A DNA stretch of 37,500 nucleotides from Mesostigma viride (lineage: Eukaryota > Streptophyta > Mesostigmatophyceae > Mesostigmatales > Mesostigmataceae). Position 1 is the first letter of the stretch. Each line of letters begins with the position of its first letter. Positions 19,501 to 31,500 of this stretch are shown here, in pieces. The stretch is taken from positions 2,970,945 through 3,008,444 of the forward strand of contig RPFO01000310.1 of assembly GCA_009746045.1 (NCBI GenBank), written 5' to 3'. Under the pieces are notes generated by a model, which searched no databases, had not been told where the DNA came from, and was given only the letters and a program-made list of their open reading frames with translations. The position numbers and the translations under genes are program-made.

Positions 19501-22500
19501 TCACAGCCGTTATAGGCTATGTTTTGCTTCTAAACTGGGTGCACGGCAAGCCTGCAGCCACCTTGGTTAAATGTTGCGGCTTATATTATAGGCATGTATT
19601 ATAGGGAACCTCTGCGAGGATTTGAGACGCCGTGGCCTTGAGAACGGTTCCTTGTTTGCACGCCTTACACATGTCTCGTCTAGCTTCAGCGCATTGTTTC
19701 CTTTTGTAGCGGTCCTCCGGAGATATCCAGGAGACATATACACATCGGAACATGTACGCATCATCTGACGTCATGAAACATATCGTTTGGTCAGGCGTGC
19801 CTCATTTGGTTGCCTCCACGGTGCCTTGCATCCGCTTTTGCGCTTGTCATAACAATGCACGAGTTATACCTTGCATGTTTTGCATTCGGAGCACCTTGCG
19901 TGCATTGATATATGTGATGTATAAGTACTGCTGTGTGTGCTGAATAAATATGTTTTGTTTTTATATACGTGTTATATATATGTGTTATATATGTGTGCTG
20001 TAGTTCCTTTTTTCTTGTGTTGTTTGCTTGCCTTGGGAAGTTTTTAAAGGTAACATTCTCAATAAGTATATACTACTGTGCGCTGCATTAGTATATGTCC
20101 TGCATTAGTATATGTGCTGCATTAGTACTACTATGTGTGCTGCATAAGTATATGTGCTGAATAAATATATGTGCTGTGTAAATATATGTGTCCTCTGGTT
20201 CCAGGAGTGCAGCGCGTCTCATCTTAGGCTCCTCATGGGGCCCGCTGCATCCCATGTGGACACGGAACACCTCCCACGGCTCATTCGGTTGCCATTGTCG
20301 GCAGAGCACCCTCTTGCCTCCCTCTGCCCCGAACTACTTCAGTGCTATTATCTCACTCGGAACACCATGCTGATTATCTTCCTATTTCAGTTCTGTTATC
20401 TCACTCGGAAAACCCTGCTGATTATCTTCCTATTTCAGTTCTGTTATCTCACTCGGAAAACCCTGCTGATTATCTTCCTATTTCAGTGCTGTTATCTCAC
20501 TCGGAACACCATGCTGATTATCTTCTTCACTTCCCGTTCTCAACACAGCGCATCCCCTTCTATGAGTCAGGCCTCGTGATGGTCACCCGCAAGGAGGCGC
20601 AGCTGAAGCTGGTACGCGCACTATGGGGCACACACACATGCTGGACACATAGCAGTAGTCTGCTAGTGACTTGGTGTCAAGACATCATTGCGAGTGTCGT
20701 CTGGGGCCGCCGCAGAAGCATGTCATACCAGGGCGCATCTGAAGCATGCTTAGGTATATGTGTCATGCGTGGCAGCGGTTAGTGAGCATGGTAGTAACCG
20801 ACGAGTTGTTGTGAGGGTAGCAGGGCCGCCATCACTATTGTCATCATCGCCATTTCTATATTATTGCTTGAAGGGGCGCTACGCTTGCGATGAGTTGGCA
20901 CTAGGGAACAGCTAGCCCACCAGCCCTTCATTGGTGATGAGTCTGTATTCCGCTTCTCATGGCCACGGTTTTGTCGCATTAAGTTGATGTTGCTGCGATC
21001 TCCGCCAGAGTTAGGGCCATGTATTTAGACAGCTGTATTGCAAATTAGAGTGACGCCTGGTAGGGATGAAACCAAAGGTTGCCTTATGCAGGTTTGAACA
21101 AGGGCCATCCACCCAGTGGACCATGCAGAAAATGTCATCCTCAGGTTTATTGTTTACTTGTCATGCGCATTTAGGTTCGTGCTTTGTTGAATTTACTGTG
21201 AAGTTTCCGTGCTTTTCCTTATGTCTCATCCTGACAAAGTCTTGCTCTCCTCTCCCCCTGCCCCGCGTGTGCTGGCAGAAAACATCCACAGCCGCGTTCA
21301 TGGACGCATTGAAGAAACCAAGCTCCTTCAACGCCATCTGCATGCTGCTGCTGGGCATCGTAAGTGTCACCACACCAGGAGCTTTCTGGACATGAATTAT
21401 CAGATTATAATACCAACGATTGCTTCAAGATCTATCTGTAGTGCCATTGGCATGCTGCTGCTGGGCATCGTAAGTGTGACCGGAGCTTTCTGGACATGAA
21501 TTATCAGATTATAATACCAACGATTGCTTCAAGATCTATCGGTAGTGCCATTGGCATGCTGCTGCTGGGCATCGTAAGTGTGACCGGAGCTTTCTGGACA
21601 TGAATTATCAGATTATAATACCAACGATTGCTTCAAGATCTATCGGTAGTGCCATTGGCATGCTGCTGCTGGGCATCGTAAGTGTGACCGGAGTTTTCTG
21701 GACATGAATGATCAGATTATAGTACCAACGATTGCTTCAAGATCTATCTGTAGTGCCATTGGCATGCTGCTGCTGGGCATCGTAAGTGTGACCGGAGTTT
21801 TCTGGACATGAATTATCAGATTATAATACCAACGATTGCTTCAAGATCTATCTGTAGTAGTGCAATGCTGATCGGCAGTGAGAGTTTTTCCTTCTTGGGA
21901 TACTCTTGTGGTTGTCAATATTACTAGACAAATAAGCACTGCAAGGTCTACATGTATGTGATGCCGTACTGCTGCTCAGCATGAGCAACATGCTGCTGCT
22001 TGGCACTGTGTCTGCCGATGGCATTGTTGTTGTAACTATCCTTACACCAACAATGTAAGTCATGACGATTGCTAGTTTGCTTCAAGGTTTGTTTGTGAAT
22101 CATGCACCTGCATGCGGCTGCTTGTAGTCGTCAGTTAGTCCTTAGGACACCCCACAGGTCATTGTTACACTATAAGAAACATTACAAGGTCTAAATGTGA
22201 TGCCATCTGCTTGCGACTGCTCGGTGTCGTGACTGGTACTTGGAATGGCTGTGGTTATGATAGGTATTCTGCTAGACATAGAAGATTGTAATGTGCTGCA
22301 AGTCGACAGATGCTTGATATTATACTGCACGCAATTGTTTGAATCAGTGAAAGTTCTAAGGAGCCTCCTCTGGGGCGTAAGGATTTCTCGACGAGTAAGT
22401 TTTCAAGTTTTTTCTTTTGCCTTGCAGTAGGATTATTGAATCTAAGGATCATACACTTCACTATGCTGCTGCTTCTGCCCCATGCATTTTTCTTCTGTGC

Positions 22501-25500
22501 TGTGACGGCTGCCCTACCGACCCTGTGTTGGCAGATGCTGTCCGGCCACATCATGTGGTTCCTGGAGAAGGACCGCAACCCTGCCGACTTTCCAAAGGAG
22601 TACCTGCAGGGGCTCGATGATGGTAAGTGGCACTCCTGAACTAGGCTCTGTCCATTGGCAGTACGTTGAACGGGTGAAGTATACTATACTATACTGTATG
22701 ATGCCTGCATTATCTAGTGGAAAGATGCCTGGTTTGGGTGCCATGTGTCATGAGAATGAAGGTGGTGGGGAAATACCCTGTCTGAAGGCCTTTCCAGATC
22801 ACCATGTCTTTGTCTATGGTCTGGTTCTATCCTCGAACACAATTCTGTTGTACCTCCTTAGCGTTGCACGCCTATGTGAGAGGCATTTGGGGATTCTGGA
22901 AAATATCCAAGAGACCGCCAGCGCAGGCCTGACATCACTATAGCATAGTGACCATGCGATACCAATCAGACAACCAGCGCAGGCGTGAAATCTGGAAGAC
23001 CGGGACCATTTTTGGTTGCGAAGAGCCTTTGTGTATCTCATCCGCGCATGTTGGTGTGTTCAGGATGATGGAGATGAGAGGAGGCGGAAATGTGCTGTAC
23101 GTTAAAGTTAGGGCTGGATCTTTGCGTGAACAATTAAACAATTAATGGCGCGATTATCAGTGGGTTGGTAAAGTGCGATGATCTGTCTGGTTTGGTCGTG
23201 GCACGTGCTTTTCCGTTTGGCTGGAAAGATGCTTACAGCGTTCATCGTATGCGATGTCATTGCTTAGCGTAAATTGCGTGCCATGTCGTTGCCTAGCTCA
23301 GTTAACTCTTATGCACCAAAAAGCCCGAATGATCTCTGCTTGTGATATTGTTGACTGCGTGACCGTGGCTTCCAGGTTGAATTCGTTGACAAGAAGGCTT
23401 CACAAGCAAACTTTTAGCTGCCAGTCATCGTCGCTCAGGGCTCCCTTGCTCTTGCTATTCACGCTGCTGCATTGGCGACCGTGCCTCACCCCTTAATGTT
23501 GCCCTGAACAGCCTGTCGGTATGTTTCCCTGCGTGTGCTATTTATATACCTGACAGCCTGCTGGTGGGCAGCGGAGACGGTGGCAACCATTGGCTACGGA
23601 GACAAGGTGAGGGATGCCAACAGGCAGCAGGGTTACTCTCTGACCGGGGGAGTTATATACATCGATTCGTGCGGAATCGATACTAAGCGCTTAGTATCGA
23701 TTCCGCAGGAATCGATGTATACAACTAAGACTTTTGCTTGCGCCGGCAAGGCTAAGGCCGATACTAGTCGGGTCATCGAATTGGCTATTCGATTATCGAA
23801 GTTGCCTATTCGACCATAGAACTTTCCTATTAGATTATCGAATTTTCCTTATTCGATTGTCGAAATTATCTAGTCGACAGGGGGTCACAGGCCAGCGGCC
23901 TATCATACTCGGCGCCCAGCGAGCCACCGAACTAGGCCTAGTCGATTATAGCGAGACATCGCGTGGAAATTAGCCGATTTCAGGGACGTCGCCGATTTTC
24001 GGAGCGACGTCGATCAACACAGATGATTAGCCGGTTGAGCACATCATATCAGCCGAATAGGTAGCGCTGGTAATACGCCTAGTCAGCGGAGAGCACTTGC
24101 CTTTTTCGATTAACATAGCACATTAGGCCGAACGATTAGCGTCCGCAACGTTATTCGCATTACTAGGCGAAAAGTCCACCCCGTTATTCGCATTACTAGG
24201 CAAAAAATCCACCCCGGGAACGATCCTAGCGGGATTCGAACCCGGGCTGCCGGCGTGTCGCAACAGTCTTAGTTATATACATCGATTCCTGCGGAATCGA
24301 TACTAAGCGCTTAGTGTTGATTCCGCAGGAATCAATGTATATAACTGGAGGATATATTGACAATCAGCCATAGAGGAAGATGAGGGATGCCAGCAGGCAG
24401 TAGGGGTATGAGTGGATGATATTTCAACAATAACCTTTACTAAATACCTAGCGACAGAGGCAAGGTGACGGATGCCAGCACGGCCGGTATGTTGCCGTTT
24501 ACATTCTATCAGAATGATCTAATGTGTACCCGTCTGATTACAATACAAAAGTAATTGCTACAACAGTCATGGATGCTATTGATCCTCAGATGCAATCTGA
24601 GGGTTGGCAGCGTGGCTTAAGTTGCTCAGGAGATTTTGGACATAAGGCCCAGCAGCACGCCCGTGCGCATGTATTGGAAGGTTGCTCCACTGATGTCCTA
24701 TGTTCCGTCATTAATAGAACTCACCGGGAGCAGGATGCAGGCGCTTATGCGCTTACAAGAAGTTGCTCCACTGATGTCCAATGCTTTATCGATTTCAAGG
24801 ACTTGCACTATGTAGGCACGCTCCTGTTCCACGGAAGCTAGCAGCGCCTTTTGCTCAGAAGCCTAGTGTTTTCTCGGCATGGAGAAAGATATTGCTGTTC
24901 ATTAAATAGGGCATTTCCCGACCAGCCTGGGGCCCCAGCACTCCTTTATCCTTGGTGACATGGAGTAAACCTAGCCCAGAAGCTCGCCTTCCATGGACTG
25001 CGGAGCCACCTGGTAAGGCCATAAGGCCAATATCACCACCTGCAAAGTTATGGACCATACGGCCAGTGCATCACATAGATCGTCTAAACTCCTCAAGCTA
25101 GAATAATCTGACCCATGACTAGTACCATCAAGCAAGAGCGTAAGCCAACAAACATCCCATCATGAAGGTTTGCGGTGTGAGCTTACAAATGACTTTGATC
25201 TCAATAATTACAAGGATGCCGACAATCCTGCTCATTCTTGCTGCCTGCAGGTGCCCAGGACGGGCCCTGGCCGCATGTTTGCCTTCTTTTGGATGGTGGT
25301 GGGTCTCTTCATCACCGTCTTCTTCACCGGTAAGACGCACATGATGCTGGTTTTGTTTGTCTTGAATATGAATGAGGTCCAACTTTTACTAGTAAGACGC
25401 ACATGATGCTGATTTTGTTTGTCTTGAATATGAATGAGGTCCGACTTTTACTAGTAAGACACACATGATGCTGATTTTGTTTGTCTTGAATATGAATGAG

Positions 25501-28500
25501 GTCCAACTTTTACTAGTAAGACGCACATGATGCTGATTTTGTTTGTCTTGAATATGAATGAGGTCCGACTTTTACTAGTAAGACACACATGATGCTGATT
25601 TTGTTTGTCTTGAATATGAATGAGGTCCAACTTTTACTAGGATACCAAGTCAGTTTGGTCAGTCACATCCTGTTACCCGTAGAATAGAGTGTTGCTTTCA
25701 CTTGTTAGGTTTTGAAAATAAAACGTTTTTTGGATCGAGAGCTTGTTCTAAGTGGATTACAGGAAACCAAGATGGTATTCACTGGGCCACTCTGTGATGG
25801 CCAGTACAAGCAGGGGTCAGCTTATCTGCACTTGTTGCAACCTATCTAGGATCTGGGAGCAAGGCTTGTTTCGAATTAAATAAATCGAAGCAAACCATCT
25901 CTTCATGAAGGGTTATGAGTAGCTGTAAAATAACGCTAGGGCGGGAAATAGCTCGTTTAAATACTAGTAATAGCTTCTCTAAACACTCGTGGTACGCTTG
26001 GCAGCGAGCTGGGCCTGGGGTTTCACTGGGAGGCCATCGCACCAGTGATGAGCGAAAGGATGTGAGTGACAGACGCAAGAATATGACAGACGCAAGGATA
26101 TGACAGACGCAAGGATAGGAGTGACAGACGCAAGGATATTACAGACGCAAGGGTATGAGTGACAACGCTGGGAGGAGTGCAGATCCAGTTCCTTTTGGGT
26201 GGTGGGTGATGGTTGTGTGGAGTGGTTGTGCTGATACGCCATGGGGATGCCATCATTATGCCATCCGTTTATTCAGCAATTCAAGCGCGTTTGTTATCGT
26301 GAGTGCCTCCTTTCTCCCTCAACCAATCATATAATTTATTTTTTTATTAGGAACATAACTCCGTTGGGAGTAAATGTAGCACATATCCCTGAGAAGGGGC
26401 ATATGGCTTTTAATACATTCTGGGCTACTAACCAATCATATAGTCCCTTCAATATTGGTTGTGCCATTGGCCTGCATACCTGCTCTGTCTTGCCTTGTTC
26501 AAAGGGACTTGTATCACGGCCAGAAAGCTCCAAACAAGTGGAATACTAGTGCTTCTCTTGGTGGGAAGGAACTCCAGTGGACCAAAAGCTAGGAATGTGC
26601 AGACCCTTTTTCTGCCCGCTTGCTCGTAACATGATAGTTGTACATTTCAGTGTCTGTGCGGAGGGCTATCCTCTCGCCAGGCACCATCATGACCACGAGG
26701 ACGCGCTACCAGGAACGCGTTCTTGAATGCCTTGCTTATATCACTGGCTTGTGTACTACACGCTGGTCAAATGTGCTTCTACCGCCAGGCGCCATCATGA
26801 CTGAGATGATGCACTGCCAATAACATATTCAACCCATGCTGCTTTGATTAACAATACTAGCGTATGCTGGGTGAATGTTATGCTACCATCAGGCAAAATT
26901 ACAACGGTGACGACACGTTACCAGGACCACACCACGATATCAAAATACCATGGTTATAACAAGACTGGTACTATCATTATGTACTATTCTACGACTACTA
27001 TACTATTATTCTGTCCTTGTTGAATGTTACGCTATCATCGCGACTGCTGTCGTCAGGCACCATCACGACCGAGATGACGCGCTACCAGGAGCGTGATGTG
27101 CTCAACGGGCTGCAGGACGTCGAGCCCAGCGACAAGGTGGGAGGAGGGTAATGCTTTGTTCCACATAACCGTTCAGTAGGCTGGAGGACTTCAAGCCCAG
27201 CGATAAGGTGGTGGGGTGAGATTATTGATCACTTGATCACCTTTTAGATCTGGCAATACAAATCATTGCGTTGTTCCACAGGGCATCTCCGTGGGTCGCA
27301 TGGCACGTCTTCCTTGCCCATGGTCTTACTTTTTCCTGCGCCTTCGCTTGTTGACGTAGTCTTTAAGCTTAGATTTCGATGTATATACTTTGCAGTGAGT
27401 CAGCTAACTCAACTTGTTCGAGCCCACATAAAACCTGCCCAGCATGATGCTCACTGTCAGCCCATGTAAACCTTGCCCACCCGATGTATGTGTGCCCCCC
27501 CGCCGCGCCCAATGTGTGTGTAAGAGTGTGTGCGTGCGTGTGTGTGTGCACGCGTGTGTGTGTGGTAATTGTGTGTGTGAACGTGCGTGCATGCGCGTGT
27601 GTGTGCGCGCAGGTCGGCGCCCCCGCCGCGCTGCTCCCGGTTGTCCAGGCCATCATCCCCTGGGCGATTGTGTGCGGCGCGTCGGTGATCGAGTGTGAGC
27701 GGCAGCTTAAGGACAGCAAGGTCAACGTGATGGTGCGTCATTCGGTTAGCACAGCGTTAGATTCCCGTGTCTCTGCCATTTGATGCGATTGTCATTTCTT
27801 CAATAATTTTTCGCCTCATCAATGCCTCTTTATTGTCATTGTCTCCTCCATGGCAATGTCTCTTCAAAGTCAATGTCTCTTCAAAGTCAATGTCTCTTCA
27901 ATGCCAACGTCTCTTAACTGTCTGTAACTATGCGGCATAAGCCAGCGAGCAAGCATCGTTATTTGAAGATGCGGCGTTCCGCTAGCAACTTCCCCTGTCA
28001 CCAACCGGTGTCTGCTACTTGATTGCTTGCGGCTGCGTGAGTGCATGCCGGTGATGTTGCGCATCGGGGCCTACGCTCCCTGATATGAATCACTTGTGTG
28101 GATTATGATACTACATGAGGTGTCACTAGTTAGTTATCACAATTCACTAGAATATGTATCGCTGGTGGTAAATATGTATCGCTGGAGGTGTGTATGCTAA
28201 TTGAGGAACACACGCTCCCAGTATCTTCTCGCATGTCCGGCAAATGATGGCCAGCAAATCCACTGGTGCGGCAGTATGTAAGAGATTTTCTGTCCATAAC
28301 GCTCGTTTCTTGTCTCAGGAAGAAGGCCTCAATAGAGGAGGCATCAGAAAGGAGGCTTCCGTACAGTCTCATAAACTACCTGTCACTGTACATGGTCTTC
28401 AGTGAACTCACGATGCTCCATGGATTGACTTTGCCGGCATGCGCTTTCAACTTGTGGCTGCATCCTTTTTGTGATTCTTTTGTGTGACGAACTGGCCGGT

Positions 28501-31500
28501 TTCGTGTGACGAACTGGCCGGCGGCGTTTCCTTGAGCGTGTTTGCTGCCTTGTCCCTCTGTGCTCATTGCCTACTCTCCCTCCCCCTGTTTCCCTCCCCT
28601 TTTGGAAAATAAAAATCGTTTTCCCTCCATAACTGCTACTGCTAACATGACCATGATATGCTGTGGACAAAGTCTTCCTTGCGCTGCTGCTGACGTTTCT
28701 GTTGCTATTGAACTGCAACTTCGCTATCCCTCGCTGGCAGATCGCGGACTACCCCAGCGTCGTCCAGTTCCTGGCCACCAACCAGCGTGCCGGCGGCAAG
28801 TACCAACTTGTAAGCATGCAGGCAGCAAGTATTGACGGAAAGCGTTTAAATAGTCCCCGGCTAACGTTTTGCTGCAAAACTTTTATTACCACGTTTCGCT
28901 ATTTCTTCTTTGTAAAACAGCTGCAAAGTCTGCCTGTGGCAAGTGCAAGTTGGTGAGTGACAGTGCGATATGCATTCGCTGGTATGTGTGTGAGTATAGT
29001 GTGCAAGCAAGTCGTGCACACAATGCACCAGGTACATGTGCATGAAGCAAACAATCCAGGTTGGCCCTTGGGGATGAAGCAGTCGTAATGGATTTGCACT
29101 CCTGGGCCAAGCTGTAAAGGTTGTTCTGCCATTCTTGTTTACTGGAGCATCTAAGCCTAGCGTTGAGTTTTAGCTTTGAAAGGCTAGCATTTCACACGTT
29201 TGTAAATGTTCATAGTAGTGCTTCTAGTACTAATACTGTGCAGTCTGGACTAGAGCTGTTTAGTATTACTGCACCAGAATGATGAATGTCTGTCTGTACT
29301 GCTGGGACGCTTTGAGCTGGATGGCAAAGGACCCAGTGCCAGTTTGCACTGAAGTACGGTTTACTGTGCCCTTCCCGTGTAGTTTGGCTGTTAACCACAG
29401 GTTGATGATGCTGGATGACGCTGGCGGCCTGCTGGTCGCCACCCATGACCCACCCTGTCGAATAACGTTTCAATAGGAAGCAATGCAGCCATGAACCATT
29501 GCAGGAACAGGGTTTTATTCCTGTAGTATTAGGTGTACAAAGTAGTGGCGACCAGCAGGCCGCCAGTGTCATCCAACATCATCAACCTGTGGTTAACAGC
29601 CAACCTACACGGGAAGGGCACAGTAAACTGCTCTGTATTCCAGTGCCAACTGGCACTGGGTCCTGTTCTGGTTCATCTTGAACCGTTAAGCAGTACAGAG
29701 ATTCATCAGTCCGTTAAGTAATAAAGTGTTGCTGCACTGTGTTGTGGGGATGGGTGCATACCAAAGCCATCAGGAAAGTTTATTGCTTATTAGCAAAAAA
29801 GCTAGGCCCTTATCAAGACAAGGTAACCTGCTTTGAATGCTTCACACATTGCCATCAAGAAAAATGCCCATGGCTCATGGATTAAAAGCCTACAGAGCTC
29901 AAGAATGAAAGGCCTGTGGAGCTCATGAATGAGAAGCTACTAGTGTGGAGCTCATGAAAAGAATGCGTTGGTAGCACCTTGATCTCATCGCATCCAACAT
30001 GCGCCTCTTCGTTGCTTGATACACACCAGTAATTCACGCATGTGCCAACTGTGCACCATTCGTGCCTCTGTCATGCCCGCCCCACAACCCGTGGCCACGC
30101 GTCCCCTGCCAGGTGGGCGACATCTTCAAGGAGGGGTCAGTCTACGACTACAACCTGGTGAGTGCTTAGAGAGGAGCAGGAACCTAGACTTGGGGTGGGG
30201 CAGAGAAATATAGCCCTGGTGAACAACCAGCTGAGCATAGGTTAGCCGTTCGAGAGGAGCAGGAACTTGGTCTTGTTAGGGTGAGCCGTTCGAGAGGAGC
30301 AGGAACCTGGTCTTGTTGGTGAGCCGTTCGAGAGGAGCAGGAACCTGGTCTTATTGGGTGAGCACAGAGGAGGATGGCCTTTAGTTAACAACCAGCTGAG
30401 CATATATGAGTGGGGACCTGGTCCTATTGGGTGAGCACAGAGGAGGATGGCCTTTAGTTAACAACCAGCTGAGCATGTATGAGTGGGGACCTGGTCCTAT
30501 TGGGTGAGCGCAGAGGAGGATGGCCTTTAGTTAACAACCAGCTGAGCATATATGAGCGGGGACCTGGTCCTATTGGGTGAGCACAGAGGAGGATGGCCTT
30601 TAGTTAACAACCAGCTGAGCATATATGAGCGGGGACCTGGTCCTATTGTGTGAGCACAGAGGAGGATGGCCTTTAGTTAACAACCAGCTGAGCATATATA
30701 AGCGGGGACCTGGTCCTATTGGGTGAGCGCACCAGAGCATAGCCCAGTTGACATCGGTGGAGCATTGTTCAATAAACATGGTCATTGATGGATGAGCACG
30801 GACCTGGCCCATCCGGGTGGCACCCATGGCTGGTACCCATGTGACGCAGTCCACGTTCTAATGAATTAATCCAGGGGCCGCAAGTAAGCGTGAGCGGGTC
30901 TTTTTTTGCGTGAGTTATCGTGAGCGAGTCTTATTTTGCGTCACCGCAGAGCCGAGCATGGTGGCAGTGTCTGGCTTGTATTAGGTGCACTCCACTATAG
31001 TACTACGTTCTTCCACTTTGACATCGCAAGAGCAGTTTGTAACATGATACCTGGTATTCGAATATTAGAAGTAGTTAGTTCTCTGCTGACCTACATAGTT
31101 TCTGGCTAGTATGTTCAATAGCTAGCTAGCTAGTTTGGATCATGGCCTGGGTGTGTCTCCTCAACACTTGGTGCCTATCATGGTCTACACCAATGTTTTC
31201 TTGGGTGGTGTTCCCCAGGTGGTGAGCGCCAAGTCCCAGCAGGGAGTGGAGCTGTACACTAGGCTGCTGGCCGCCGTGACATCCATCGAGGTGAGTTCGT
31301 GACTTGGAAAGCATGTTGCCATTCATACCCGCATCGCTTACATTAGCCTCATGAACATCTCATGTGTTTGGGGCCTGTGGGGGCACACATAACGCACTAC
31401 ATTCTTCTATGAGCTGAAAACTGACTGCCATGTTTCTCCCTGCCATGAGGGCAATGTTTCTCCTTCTCTGCTGCGCTCTGTTCTGTGTTTTCTCCTAGAT

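Larger units (their letters stand above)
18927..20611 (+). other. Channel gene: remaining S1 exons, partly unresolved
   Basis: Exon 18927-19016 (LSVALVPLPRF to DRHFHLK) starts and ends in phase 0. Exon 20549-20611 encodes RIPFYESGLVMVTRKE, which matches the end of S1 just before TM1 in the family (compare P-Y-x-S-G-x-x-L-x). Between them there should be a stretch with the ligand-binding Arg (motif like G-P-I-S-V-T-x-E-R). The best candidate starts at the acceptor before 20205 and reads LRLLMGPAASHVDTEHLPR. I cannot find a donor that joins it in phase to the next exon, so I leave it out of the model. Confidence 0.5.
21279..25329 (+). other. Channel gene: TM1, pore loop and TM2 exons
   Basis: Four exons build the pore. 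21279-21359 and 22535-22622 encode TM1 (FNAICMLLLGI joined to MLSGHIMWFLEK), then NPADFPKEYLQGLDD, the turret typical of GluR0-type channels. 23557-23606 encodes the pore helix and filter, ACWWAAETVATIGYGDK. The T-I-G-Y-G-D filter is the K+-channel signature, whereas animal and plant glutamate receptors have lost GYG. 25251-25329 encodes TM2 (GRMFAFFWMVVGLFITVFF) and runs into TGTITTEMT, the position of the SYTANLAAF gate segment in eukaryotic receptors. An intron falls directly after the filter. All four junctions are phase-consistent. Confidence 0.9.
27057..31290 (+). other. Channel gene: S2 lobe exons
   Basis: 27057-27136 (TITTEMTRYQER to LQDVEPSDK) leads into the start of S2. After a possible 9-nt microexon, 27613-27732 gives VGAPAALLPVV and then ECERQLKDSKVNVM, matching the A-L-x-x-G-K-V-D-A helix and strand. 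28741-28809 starts IADYPSVVQFL. Its Asp sits where GluR0 and NMDA-type receptors have the acid that contacts the ligand amino group. 30113-30157 (VGDIFKEGSVYDYNL) and 31219-31290 (VVSAKSQQGVELYTRLLAAV) match the last strand and helices of the lobe. The acidic ligand-contact position supports amino-acid binding, but the ligand cannot be named. Confidence 0.8.

Noticed and set aside
24228-24262. A complete tRNA gene
   Set aside because: Only the T-arm and possible acceptor 3' strand are seen. The A box and matching 5' strand are absent.
27369-27741. His/Thr-rich minus-strand frames
   Set aside because: Translation of the GT/GC alternating tract and antisense to an S2 exon.
29279-29715. A microRNA gene
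   Set aside because: The arms are about 165 nt, far longer than a typical precursor, and no mature sequence can be inferred.
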